Shown piece by piece: positions 52,522 to 61,812 of a DNA stretch of 64,000 bases; position 1 is the stretch's first letter; each line of letters begins with the position of its first letter. The notes beneath the pieces are model-generated. The model did not search any database. It was not told where the DNA came from and worked only from the letters and a program-made list of their open reading frames with translations. The position numbers and the translations under genes were made by a program. This DNA comes from Hyposmocoma kahamanoa. Lineage: Eukaryota > Arthropoda > Insecta > Lepidoptera > Cosmopterigidae. The stretch is from assembly GCF_003589595.1 (NCBI RefSeq), contig NW_020653719.1, forward strand, positions 1,129,616-1,193,615, given 5' to 3'.

Positions 52522-53645
52522 GTCCTTAGGGGTATTTTTTGGATTTAATGTGATACATTTAAACCATTCATTAGGTTACGCAAGTATCAATCTTTTTATG
52601 TGCCTTTATGTAAAGATTCTCGCCGAACATTATTTATGTCTCTATTACATCCAATCTCCTCAATTCCAAATTGTACTCTTGTGGCTCTACTGTGTTCACA
52701 CTCCACTAATAGATGGATCAGGTTTTCTGTTATTTTACAGTAAACGCAGAAGGATGGGGTAAAATTTATTTACCTATCTAGTGGTATAATTTATTTAGTG
52801 GTTGGTACACTTACAGATTATCATTGTTAAACCCGTTCATGTCATTTCTACTACTACTACACTACAAACGTTCATCATTTGTTAATATCTAACCATTGAG
52901 AGGTTAAAAATAAGATATTCAAAATCACGATGCATAGTGTGAGAGTGAATATTTGTATGCAAACGGCGCGTAAGACGCGAGAGGTGACGACGAGCTATTA
53001 CTATGCGCAAACGCGCCTTCACACGCGTTGCGCATTTTCTAATAAGTTACAAATAGTCAAATTAATCAAGTAGACGTGAATAAAATTTTACTGTTTTTAA
53101 CCAAATAAGAATTGAGTTTTATAGGAGGAAAACTTGTTTATCTTTTCAGTGTAATCATCCGATAACATTGTGGTGTTGTCCTTGTGATAAATATCTGCAA
53201 TGTGAGGTAGCTACTTATACTGTTCGGAGTATTCTGCGCTATAGTTAAAACTATCTGACTTATGATGTTATGAGAAAATGTTCAATCTTTTTAATTTATC
53301 TGTAGTTTTATTACAATAATTTAGAGAACGATTCGAAACAAAGACCCACTAGAGAATGTCTTTGAATTTCCTTCAAGTTCTTGTGTATTGTAATTAAAGT
53401 TAATTCTTTAAATAAACACATTAAATTAAAAATGCATATATTTATATTTAATTTGCAGCCTTTGAATGAAAAATTAATTAATGAAACGAATCCTTCATTG
53501 CCCAATAGAAATTACAATGACAACACATAACGGCAATGCTATTAAAATACTTATATCACAATAAGTTAATGTACAAAAAGCCGCTTCCTAGTTAAGTAGT
53601 AATTCCATTTCCTTTCAGAGATCCTTGATATAATAAAATAGGAGA
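52522..53645. other. No gene found
   Basis: A 94-codon frame (52478-52762) lacks motifs. 52960-53040 is GC-richer (CAAACGGCGCGTAAGACGCG). The rest is AT-rich. Confidence 0.35.
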
Positions 53646-53648
53646 TAT

Positions 53649-53953
53649 TTTAGTAGCCATAGAGCTTCTTGTAAAAGAATTCATCCAGGGAGCTACTGCT
53701 ATACCTATTTCTGCCGTCAAACAGTAATTTAAGCTAAAGCTGCGACCCGGTTTTGAAGTGTAAGGGTGCTGGTGAAATTACAGGCACACTGGACTTGTCA
53801 ATTTATGTCTCAGGGTGACGAGCACGGTGGCGGTGCCCCTCACATCTTTGCAATTTAAAACTCTGAGTGGCACAGCAAGTGTTACGGCCAGGCGTGTCGT
53901 TTACCACCAGGCGCACGACTAGTTCGTCCCATCATTTGGTATTATAAAAAAAA
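53649..53953 (+). repeat. R-family copy
   Basis: TTAGTAGCCATAGAGCTTCT to CCATCATTTGGTATTATAAA. It lies 36 bp upstream of the LTR element. Confidence 0.92.
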
Positions 53954-53994
53954 TGGCCATGCAAAGTTTGTGTCTTCCTAGAATATAATATAAT

Positions 53995-54130
53995 TGTTGT
54001 AAACTCTATAAAGAGATTTGACAGATTTAGACGAAAAATAAATTGTCATTGAGTGGAAAAACGTGTATCATTTGAACCCATTCAGGAAACTGAAAATTTA
54101 TAAATTTAGCCTTTCAGTTTAGTATCTGCA
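53995..54130 (+). repeat. 5' LTR
   Basis: TGTTGTAAACTCTATAAAGA to CAGTTTAGTATCTGCA. CTATAAAG at 54006-54013 could be a TATA box, and AATAAA at 54037-54042 a polyadenylation signal. Confidence 0.85.
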
Positions 54131-54135
54131 ACTTA

Positions 54136-54174
54136 TGGCGACCGTGGCAGGACTCGAACCTGCAATCTTCGGAT
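54136..54174 (+). promoter_or_regulatory. Extended primer-binding site for tRNA-Arg
   Basis: Begins TGGCGACCGTGGCAGGACTC. Its reverse complement ends ...CGGTCGCCA, i.e. a tRNA 3' end with CCA. It includes a perfect T arm (GCAGG-TTCGAGT-CCTGC), then GAAGATT and ATCCGA, as in tRNA-Arg(TCG) from memory. The match runs about 39 nt, to the 3' side of the anticodon loop. Confidence 0.75.
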
Positions 54175-54274
54175 ACGTTAATTCTGTAAATATTCATTCA
54201 GTGTTAAATTTTATTGTTTTAAATTTTTGTGTTATTTCCAAATGTTGGTTGTGTGCATATTTTTCTAATTTTGT

Positions 54275-55185
54275 ATCAATACTCAATACTCAATCTTTAT
54301 TGCTTTTCCATATGTTTACAAGGTGTTACAAAGTATATAATATAATTAGATCATGTATGGACCCTGTCGGGCACAGCAAATGAGAGGGAGGCATTTTTAA
54401 TAATGGTAATAGATAAAATATATTGAAGTGAAATATTTTATGAGCGTGTATTTAAGTATTATTTATTTTTATTTTTATATATAGTCTTTTTTACTTATTT
54501 ATATATATTTGCTTTTTAATGATTAAAATTAGTTATTTAAGTAAATATTATTTTATAATCTATTATTTGTTTTTAAACATAACATTTGAACTTATTTGTA
54601 TTTTTAATGATTTAGTAATAATTATTGAACAATATATTATTTTATAATCTATATTTATTTTTAAATATTATATTTTTACTTTTTGGTACGTATATGCATT
54701 TTTAATAATTTAAAAATAATTATTTAAGTAGTATCTTATTCCATTCCATATTTAAGTATTATTCAAATACTACATTTTCATTTATTTGTAATTATTTGCG
54801 TTTCTAATAATTTAGGAATAATTATTGATGTAGTATATTATTATTTTATAATCTATATGAATATGTATTTAGTCATTATTTTATTTTTAATATAATATTT
54901 CATTGATTTGTAATTTTTTAGGTATTTATTTATGTACGTAAGTATAAGTATAAAAAGTTTAAATATTGTCATTTAGGTATTCTTGAATAGTATAATATTG
55001 TTTTGTTGCTAATAAGTTCTTTGTTTGTGTTATGAATGCTTGTTCCTTATCTAAATGTTTAATTGAGTTTGGTAATTTGTTATATATTCTAATCGACATA
55101 GCTAATGGGCCGGAATGGTATAGTTTTAAACGAGAGGTAGGTAGTACTGATCTGTCTGTAGTATTGACCAGCGCGTGCGCAATTC
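54275..55185 (-). pseudogene. LINE C-terminus and 3' UTR, antisense inside the LTR element
   Basis: Minus-strand frame from about 55180: IAHALVNTTDRSVLPTSRLK, LYHSGPLAMSIRIYNKLPNS, then LLATKQYYTIQEYLND and a stop near 54935. LA.SIRIYNKLP...YY.IQEYL is the CR1/Jockey-group LINE polymerase C-terminus, related to but distinct from the 33.5 kb fragment. The long AT-rich 3' UTR has degenerate ~97 bp repeats. It ends CAATAAAGATTGAGTATTGA with a repeated TTGAGTA tail near 54280. About 70 codons survive. Confidence 0.7.
54440..54900. repeat. Degenerate ~97 bp tandem repeats in a LINE 3' UTR
   Basis: TATTATTTTATAATCTAT recurs near 54547, 54637 and 54838. Each is followed by a TTTTTAA(A)TA block, TTTGTA or TACGTA, and TTTTTAAT-ATTTA-ATAATTATT. 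About four to five copies, strongly diverged. Confidence 0.6.
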
Positions 55186-55198
55186 AGTGGCGGGATGA
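55186..55198 (+). promoter_or_regulatory. Polypurine-tract candidate
   Basis: AGTGGCGGGATGA (10 of 13 purines) directly precedes the 3' LTR. It overlaps what may still be LINE sequence (SSRH in the antisense frame), so the assignment is tentative. Confidence 0.35.
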
Positions 55199-55328
55199 TG
55201 TTGTAAACTCTTTATATTTGACAGATTTAGACGAAAAATAAATTGTCATTGAGTGGAAAAACGTCTTTCATTTGAACCCTTTAAGAAACTGAAAATTATA
55301 AATTTAGCCTTTCAGTTTAGTATCTACA
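55199..55328 (+). repeat. 3' LTR
   Basis: TGTTGTAAACTCTTTATATT to CAGTTTAGTATCTACA. Differences from the 5' LTR include loss of the TATAAAG word. Confidence 0.85.
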
Positions 55329-55334
55329 ATAATA

Positions 55335-55535
55335 GTAGTATTAGGTTTATTTCCATCTAATTTGACAAATATTTGTCTTTGTTATGTTCTCAAAAGTACA
55401 AAGAGGAGCGTAAAGCTATCGACTATCACGTCTCAAAACAGTTCATGTTTGTTTCTCTTCGTCCTACGCCTGCAATCAACAACTTCACCAATTTATCGTC
55501 GCACTGGACAGAGTTAAACAACATGTCTGCCGACT
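55335..55535. other. Possible LINE sequence upstream of the next entry
   Basis: Frames are broken. Content suggests decayed coding DNA but no clear motif. Confidence 0.25.
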
Positions 55536-55538
55536 GAT

Positions 55539-55727
55539 CGCACCAAACTACCAGGCGGTTATGGCCTCACGGAGCTTTCGCTTCGACAACGCTTCGACTC
55601 TCATTCACGACTTAAGTTTATGAATGATCTCAGTCTGTGTGCGTATGACATGTCTATACTATTACATTGTGTGAGTAGACACGTGTTATTCGAAGCAAAG
55701 TTTAAAGCCGTGCTTAGGCATTCATGA
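55539..55727 (+). pseudogene. LINE reverse transcriptase C-terminal region fragment
   Basis: An open stretch without its own start reads RTKLPGGYGLTELSLRQRFD, then SHSRLKFMNDLSLCAYDMSI and LLHCVSRHVLFEAKFKAVL, to TGA at 55725. GL.ELSLRQR......F..DL......D.S.LL..VS..V fits the region downstream of the polymerase core in Jockey/CR1-group LINEs (GL.SL..RR...D..F.......D...LL). Only about 62 codons. It is not in frame with anything recognisable upstream. The family call rests on spacing and pattern. Confidence 0.45.
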
Positions 55728-55729
55728 GA

Positions 55730-57430
55730 ATTCTCTTATGTCAACATCGGAATAGGCTCAGACAGAAATAGGCTTGAGTTTGCAATGTTGCCAATGTTAA
55801 ACATCGAAGTTTGCTGAAGGCACACAGTACACACGGTTAACTAACACTTAAAAAAGTAAATGCAAAAACTTTACGTAACCCAGGGGTCACTTTTTATAAC
55901 AGCATTTGTCATACCTATATCGTACATGAAACCAAAAACATTCCCATTTCCACCGTTTTCGAGTTACGTCAGTATTTTTGTTTCATGTGTGATATACTTG
56001 TAATAAAAACTTTACACGTACTTGGAGCCCTTTATCGTGTTCCAAGAGTGCATTCATTCGTTGTTATTTATAGAACTTCTCTGCAGTTTCTGTAATTGTG
56101 AATCACTCATAGAAAAGATAGCCTGCATCACTTCATTTAACGAACACGGCACTCACTTACATTAAAAAAAGAGTTATTTACTAGGTTAGCGTTAGTCTAA
56201 GCAGACATAATACAAGCCTAAACATAAGTTATGTTTAACAAGCTTATCATTGTATATTAAATAGCTTTGTAAAATCTAACTTTTGCAGTTGTGACATAAT
56301 ATTATAATTGTTTCATAAATAGTATAATACAAGTGTATAATTTACGTTTCACATAATAAAAAAGGACTTTATTAAATGTAATTGTTGATTACGACTACAC
56401 CATCTGACGCGCAAGTGGTTCGGAACCATATGTGCCTCTTGAACACAAAATAAGAATTAAAACTTAGTACAACATCTGCGAAGAAATGAAACATTTGCCG
56501 GTACTTACACAGAGTCGAAAATGGTACTTTTGATTTTACAACCAGGTGACATACGAGACTTTGTTTCCACTTGGTAGAGCATAAAAAACTGCTGAACACG
56601 CTACGGTATAATGTTACCATAAATTACGATTCCTACGCTTTAAATAGACAGTGAAAGGATCAACGATTTTATAATACTAAATATATACAGGTACATTGTG
56701 ATTTTATAATAGGTTTTGTGGTTTATGTATAAATAACTTAGGAAATATACTAGTGTTTTGGAAAGTTTCTCTTCACTCGATATAAATTATTTGTTCCATA
56801 TTCTGGGTTTACAAAATGTTAGTAATTCTATCAGAGAAAAGCTGGTGATAATATTCCATTATGTTTGTATACAACCACGCATACACTTCAACACGAAAGT
56901 CTAGAATGTCACAATCTTTTAAAGTGCACCATTTTACAGTTTCTAAATTTTAATATCGTTCAATTGCAAAATATTATTGAAACCTATTGTAAAAAAACCA
57001 AAATAACATATGTAATAAAATAGACGAATGAATGTTGTTATACAGTATTATAATATTATAAAATATGTTATGTATGTTAAGAGTTTAATTTGTATAACAA
57101 GTGTACATTATGTTCACGAACGACTTACTCACAAGCCCGTTTACACAAAGTTTGTAAATTCTAGTTAAATTGTCTACTACGAAAAGCGAACATAGTTAGT
57201 GCGCCGAAAATACACAGTAAGCGTAGTTTTGGCAACATCCTGTGGACCGATCAACATTGTGGGAAGTGGACACCGCAACATCCTATCCGAGTATCGAGTA
57301 GCGAGTTTTTTAACATTTGCAACATATCAATGTCGTTGAGTAATAAATAGTTAAGACCATCGTCATCAACAATCAAGACTTAAAGAAGAAAAACTTCTTC
57401 TTCTTATCGTATCGATGCTTATTTTATTTT
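55730..57430. other. No gene found
   Basis: AT-rich. An 82-codon minus frame (56372-56620) is unsupported. 57180-57310 is more complex but non-coding. Confidence 0.35.
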
Positions 57431-57436
57431 AGGGCT

Positions 57437-57755
57437 ATAATAATAATAATAAATAATTTATTTCGACCAACATGGATCATAACATTACAAAGATTTAATA
57501 CAACTAAACTTAAAAATAAAATTTAGTACAGAATTAAAATCAAAATTAAAATAAATAATAATAAAATTACATTACAATTAGAATACTATTTTAGATTTAG
57601 TCAATAGATGCACCATGTTACATGTTACAATGGATCTATAATTATATGTTGACTTTGAATAATAATGCACGGCAACCGCTAAATCTTCCTTAAAAGTACG
57701 TTGCAAATGCACGTATCTGAACAAAATGCGACAAATTCATTCAATGAACCTAAAC
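57437..57755 (-). pseudogene. Retroelement 3' end with short coding remnant
   Basis: The minus strand reads RILFRYVHLQRTFKEDLAVA then VHYYSKSTYNYRSIVTCNMV and HLLTKSKIVF before a stop near 57590. An AT-rich tail follows, ending GGTCGAAATAAATTATTTAT and (TTA)n at 57437-57455. The tail looks like a polyadenylated LINE end, and the short frame is plausible transposon coding sequence, but I cannot name the clade. Confidence 0.35.
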
Positions 57756-57873
57756 GAAATTAGAATATAAATTTATCGGATTTATCGGTGCTTATTAAAT
57801 CTCTTCTAATTAGACATATCGTTGTTATAATTAATTTGACTATTTGTCGCATGATCAATTGTGTGTCGATATT

Positions 57874-58100
57874 AACTGACTCTGTGGCCGAACGGTTACC
57901 ATGCCGGACTGCCACGCAGAGGTCCCAAGTTCGATTCGCCGGCCGGGAGAAATATTTGTATGGCCTACATTTATTTCACTCGTGAGTTTGGGTGTAATTT
58001 GTGGTTGTCTATGTGTGTGTCCGTGGCACCCGCAACACAGGTTTTCCCTAGTGCGGGGCTATGTTGAGTGTGTGCGATATATTATTATTATTCTTTGTTA
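57874..58100 (+). mobile_element. SINE family A, full length
   Basis: ACTCTGTGGCCGAACGGTTA, box B AGTTCGATTCGCCGGCCGGG, body, tail GAGTGTGTGCGATATATTAT with (TTA)n. Confidence 0.92.
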
Positions 58101-58101
58101 C

Positions 58102-58640
58102 ATGCGATTTTAATAATGAAAAACGTCAGTGGCGTACAAACTAACAATTCGTTCCCAGTCGTTGAGCAGGGTATTGATCATTCACATCCAACACCTACCA
58201 GCCGTAGATATTTATCACGTGGTACAAACCTCAGCAGATTCTCGTGCCATCTAGTACGTATTATTATGTAAATACAAAAGGCTCAAACTTTTATTGTTAT
58301 ATGCTATTACTATGTGCGTTGTAAAAATAACAGTGCGATAATAAATGTGCGGCCGTTTCACAAGCACAGTTAAATTGCTTCTAAATTAATCATGATAATT
58401 TATTTTTATTACACATCTGCAGTATAAAGGCCGTGTCGTTAAACAGTTGTGTAAAAGCCACGTAAATTTTGGGAAGCCGCCAAACGCATTAGTTGTCAAA
58501 AGTTAAAATTTTTCTCGAAACATATTATGAAACATATAAGAAAAGTAAAATAATGATTAATAATAAATAATGAAATTGATTGGTAAACATGTAACGCTTT
58601 GTTTTCTATAACACTATCGGTAAATATGAAGTTTATTGAC
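58102..58640. other. No recognisable feature
   Basis: Unassigned, AT-rich. Confidence 0.4.
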
Positions 58641-58644
58641 TATC

Positions 58645-58790
58645 ACGATATTTTACTACCATGATATTCATTATTTTTTTGTTAAATGTTCTCACATTGA
58701 GTGAAGAAAAACTTTTCAGTTTCTTTTCAGAAAATTTTTTCTCTGTGTTCGATCTTTGTATTAAAAATTACATTGGTATATCTAAAGAAA
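58645..58790 (+). mobile_element. SINE family B fragments
   Basis: CACGATATTTTACTACCATG and ATATTCATTATTTTTTTG (tail, inverse sense), then AGTGAAGAAAAACTTTTCAG and TGTGTTCGATCTTTGTATTA (tail, plus sense): two broken pieces side by side. Confidence 0.45.
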
Positions 58791-58837
58791 GTCATGTTTC
58801 AATTATTAATACAAAAGATTCTTTAAATTGAACAATA

Positions 58838-58900
58838 CACGTTCACATGGAGATAATAATCGATATATTTTTTATATTAGCTCACTGATCTTATTCGGTT
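58838..58900. repeat. Short repeat shared with 60.73 kb
   Basis: CACGTTCACATGGAGATAAT, AATCGATAT and TTAGCTCACTGATCTTATTC match 60735-60805 (ACATTCACATAGAGATAATA...CTCGCTGATTTTAGTCG) in the same order. Confidence 0.5.
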
Positions 58901-58994
58901 TATTCATTTGAAAACGCCACTACGGCGTTAGAAACCGATAAAACCCAGTACAAAGATTTATAACAGACACATACAAGAATTTCGTAGACTTGCT

Positions 58995-59095
58995 AACTCG
59001 ACCTGTAGCTCAGTTGGCAGAGCACCGGTACGTTACATGGAGGACCACAGATTCAAGTCCTGTCGGGTCTAAGGAATTTGTCTTATTATTAATAA
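58995..59095 (+). mobile_element. SINE family B, short form with tRNA-like head
   Basis: GACCTGTAGCTCAGTTGGCA, a D arm, box B GATTCAAGTCCTGTCG and GGGTC, which pairs with the 5' GACC. The anticodon arm does not fold. The family tail follows in shortened form (TAAGGAATTTGTCTTATTAT). A tRNA pseudogene or SINE, not an active tRNA. Confidence 0.7.
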
Positions 59096-59296
59096 TTATA
59101 ACAATCTACGATGGTAAAAAATCGTGAAATCAAAAAAGTCAACAAGTCATGTGATTTTTATAAATATGCCAAAGCATTTCTTCGATAAATCGAAGAAATA
59201 TTCCATAATCTAATGGCGGCTTAACATAGTTAACTATGAAAGGTGCAAGATGGCTTCCTCGTACTTATTAATCGAAACCATGCATATGAATGGACT

Positions 59297-59659
59297 TCAT
59301 ACAGAATTTAAATTAATCTGCGCGAACACTTGTGTGTGTAACGTATGATTCAGTACGCGGTAGCAAGCGTTAGTTACAAATTGCCTTTGTTCTGTTCTCA
59401 CTAGCATATATATGATAAGGGTACTGGCAGTTTCTTGATAAAAATAATGTTTTTGTAACCATTTAATTACAAACATTGCAGCGACGCGGTTCATTGGAGA
59501 CTGTATGTCTAGCTGAATTGAATGGTCAGTTCTCGATAAGACGTTGTTTATCTTATTTGACATGTTTGAGTGATATGATGATCGCCGTGTTTGAAAGTAT
59601 TTCATGTCAACAGTGAGCCTTACATTTGGAAGCATCAAAAATATACTGCGAATTGGCAA
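59297..59659 (-). CDS. Doubtful 120-codon frame
   Basis: Longest ATG frame in the window outside the LINE relic. Begins MPIRSIFLMLPNVRLTVDMK and ends FAQINLNSV. No signal peptide, repeat, zinc-binding pattern or transposase motif is visible, and no splice or promoter context supports it. A frame this long is not unusual by chance in 64 kb of AT-rich DNA read six ways. Confidence 0.1.
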   Translation of the reverse strand: MPIRSIFLMLPNVRLTVDMKYFQTRRSSYHSNMSNKINNVLSRTDHSIQLDIQSPMNRVAAMFVIKWLQKHYFYQETASTLIIYMLVRTEQRQFVTNACYRVLNHTLHTQVFAQINLNSV

Positions 59660-59674
59660 TGTAACTATTTTGTT

Positions 59675-59832
59675 ATAATTTATTAATACAAAGATCGTAC
59701 ACTAAGAAAAATTCTTTAAATCAGGCACAGTTTCCCAACTGAGCGACGGAAGTTTGTTTTTGGTTTTTACAAACATTCTGCCGTAGCGCCATCTGTGAGA
59801 AATCAATGAAAGTTTTTCTTCACTCAGCCTTT
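59675..59832 (-). mobile_element. SINE family B with leader
   Basis: TTATTAATACAAAGATCGTA, AAAAATTCTTTAAATC, TTTCCCAACTGAGCGACGGA, then the leader with GTAGCGCCATCTGTGAGAAA and TTTTTCTTCACTC as at 1.8 kb. The middle of the head is lost. Confidence 0.6.
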
Positions 59833-59833
59833 A

Positions 59834-59960
59834 TGGTATGCTGAAGGCTCTGGTTCGAATCCAGCCGGATCGAAGGAATTTTTTTCAGTGTTCGATCTTT
59901 GTGTTAAACTATAAGAAACTAGTGGAGTAGTTTCACAAAAAAATGGTAGTAAAACACCGT
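59834..59960 (+). mobile_element. SINE family B, inverted partner
   Basis: ATGCTGAAGGCTCTGGTTCG (box B GGTTCGAATCCAGCCGG), ATCGAAGGAATTTTTTTCAG, GTTCGATCTTTGTGTTAAAC, ACTAGTGGAGTAGTTTCACA. It starts where the previous, opposite copy ends. Confidence 0.7.
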
Positions 59961-59986
59961 GATATTCAATTAATTTAATGAAACTT

Positions 59987-60290
59987 TTAGTAGCAGTAGA
60001 GTCCCTTGTGAAAGAGTTCGTCTAGGCAAGTATTGCCACCTCATCTATTTCTGCCACCAAGCTGTAATGTCAGCATGACTGTGTTCCGGTTTTGAAGGGT
60101 ACGAGTGCTAGTGAAATTACAGGCACATGGGACTTGTCAACTTATGTCTCAGGGTGGCGGCCGCATTTGCAGTGAGCCTTAGATCTTTGAGATTTAAAGA
60201 ACTGAGTGGCACTGCAACTGTTATGGATAGGCGTGTAGCTTGCCATCAGACGCACGACTTGTACGTCCCGTCACTTGATATTACAAAAAA
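59987..60290 (+). repeat. R-family copy, full length
   Basis: TTAGTAGCAGTAGAGTCCCT to GTCACTTGATATTACAAAAA. Hairpin 1 is weakened (GCTGTAATGTCAGCATGAC). Confidence 0.92.
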
Positions 60291-60291
60291 A

Positions 60292-60902
60292 CTATATTTT
60301 TCGAAATCAAAACATTACTGCGTTATACCAAATCAAAATATCGCATAGTACCAAAAGTTTGTTTTTTCTTTCTCTACCTCAATTCTCATCAATCTTTTTA
60401 TCTCGCTCGTTCCTGGTAATTTTAGATATAGGTTTCAAAGGTCGTATTCTTCCTTGTCCAAAGAGATTGGCTTTTGTCGATATATGGATCTATATTATAC
60501 CGTTGGATTTCAGAGAACCTATTTCATTTGTGATGTCGAAAGTACTAGCGCCACTTTTTTAGTGCTCGAACTTGTCAACCTTTTGTTTTTCGATGTGTGG
60601 CCCGCCGGCCTACGTACGTAGGCGCATCATCGAGGGTGGCGCAGTCTTATGCGATCATTTAATAAGTAAGAGGCAGGCATTATAATTACGGAATCCTCTG
60701 TACCGCAGTGATATTTTTTAACTGAACGACACCTACACATTCACATAGAGATAATAATCGATATGTATTTAATATTACCTCGCTGATTTTAGTCGATTTA
60801 ACGAAATGCCAAATATTACATAACATATAACTTTAGTGGGATATTGAACGCACTTATCTCACGGTTTAGGAGAGCAGAGTTTTCTATATTTTCAGGACAA
60901 TA
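60292..60902. other. No gene found
   Basis: 60540-60650 holds GTACTAGCGCCACTTTTT and CATCGAGGGTGGCGCAGTCT, CTCF-core-like words. 60735-60805 is the short repeat shared with 58.84 kb. Confidence 0.3.
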
Positions 60903-60903
60903 C

Positions 60904-61167
60904 TTTTTTATGATACTAAATGACGGGACGAACAAGACGTGCGCCTGGTGGTATGAGACACGCCTGTCCATAGCAGTTGCAGTGCCACTCAGAGCTTCAA
61001 ATCGCAAAGATCTGTGGGGCACTGTCTGCTTGTAATTTCACCAGCACCCTTACCCTTCAAAACCGAAACGCAATAATGCTGACATTACCGCTTGGCGACA
61101 GAAACAGGTAAGATGGCAGTCGCTCCCTGGACGAACTCTTTCACTAAGGAGCTCTACTGCTTCTAAA
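60904..61167 (-). repeat. R-family copy with internal deletion
   Basis: ATACTAAATGACGGGACGAA to GGAGCTCTACTGCTTCTAAA. The CATGTGGGACTTGTCAACTT block is deleted: GGGGCACTGTCT joins GCTTGTAATTTCACC. The Helitron starts at the next base. Confidence 0.9.
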
Positions 61168-61461
61168 TCCATACTAATATTATAAATGCGAAAGTAACTC
61201 TGTCTGTAACGTTGTCACGCCTAAACCGCTGAACCAATTGTGATGAATTTTTGTATAGATACAGATCGGGCCTAGAAGCTTTTCCCGAGGTCCCATCTAT
61301 CCCTATATATCTCCCAGGTCCCATATAGGCTACTTTTTAATACAAAAATAAATCTTAAAAGGGGTGAAATAGGGGATGAAAGTTTGTACGGAGAACTAAT
61401 AAAACTATGAAAATTAGTATAGTATATTTGCTACGCAGACGAAGTCGCGGGATCCGGCTAG
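61168..61461 (+). mobile_element. Lep1-type mini-Helitron, intact ends
   Basis: 5' TCCATACTAATATTATAAAT and 3' GAAGTCGCGGGATCCGGCTAG, inserted between A (61167) and T (61462), as Helitrons do. Inside: GCGAAAGTAACTCTGTCTGT, CACGCCTAAACCGCTGAACC and GGGGTGAAATAGGGGATGAA. It is the class known as Lep1 or a close relative. No Rep/helicase, so non-autonomous. Confidence 0.85.
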
Positions 61462-61462
61462 T

Positions 61463-61625
61463 CTTTAAAATAAAAGTTTTCTAGATTTAGTCATAAAAAA
61501 GGCATAAAGATCAACTGTGTTAAATAACTAAAGAGTAATTACTATAGGACAAAAGTCTTCAAATTACAATAATATTGCGGCGTAAAAAGAATATCAAATA
61601 TATATCCACTTTTATCAGATAAACA
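61463..61625. other. Spacer, no feature
   Basis: AT-rich. Confidence 0.4.
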
Positions 61626-61627
61626 AA

Positions 61628-61811
61628 TGCTACTGCCCCCGTAGTATGGCTACGCATGTTAGTCGCGACGCGCGCGATAAAATTGGAGTAAGCGCGCGCT
61701 ATTGGCTGTATCTATCAGATTTAATTTAGATAGCCAATAGCGCGCGCTTATGTCAATTTAACCACGCGCGTGTCGCGACTATCATGCGTAGCCATGCTAT
61801 GGCCGAATATA
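61628..61811. mobile_element. GC-rich fold-back MITE
   Basis: The two halves are near-perfect inverse copies: TATGGCTACGCATGTTAGTC and GCGACGCGCGCG on the left match GACTATCATGCGTAGCCAT and CGCGCGTGTCGCGA on the right. The central AAGCGCGCGCTATTGGCT/AGCCAATAGCGCGCGCTT is perfect. The loop is ~20 bp AT-rich. Possible TA flanks make the outer limits uncertain by a few bases. Confidence 0.85.
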
Positions 61812-61812
61812 T

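Larger units (their letters stand above)
53995..55328 (+). mobile_element. Miniature LTR retrotransposon (1,334 bp) with LINE insert
   Basis: Two direct repeats start TG and end CA: 53995-54130 (136 bp) and 55199-55328 (130 bp). The 5 bp ATAAT flanks both outer ends (53990-53994, 55329-55333), the normal target duplication of LTR retrotransposons. A tRNA-Arg-complementary primer-binding site lies 5 bp after the first repeat, and a purine-rich tract abuts the second. No gag or pol frame exists, so it is non-autonomous (TRIM-like) and would need another element's enzymes. The interior is about 140 bp of its own sequence plus an antisense LINE 3' end. The repeats differ at several positions, so insertion is not very recent. 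Confidence 0.85.

Noticed and set aside
54135..54383. An 82-codon protein starting MATVAGLEPAIFG
   Set aside because: The start lies on the tRNA primer-binding site and the rest crosses the antisense LINE tail. Chance frame.
55032..55241. A 69-codon plus-strand protein ending inside the 3' LTR
   Set aside because: The opposite strand reads as a LINE polymerase C-terminus, so this is its shadow.
53995..55328. A simple segmental duplication of ~130 bp
   Set aside because: TG...CA ends, the ATAAT target duplication and the tRNA-complementary site make LTRs the better explanation.
58995..59070. A tRNA gene on the plus strand
   Set aside because: D and T arms and part of the acceptor stem fit, but the anticodon arm does not fold and the SINE B tail follows directly.
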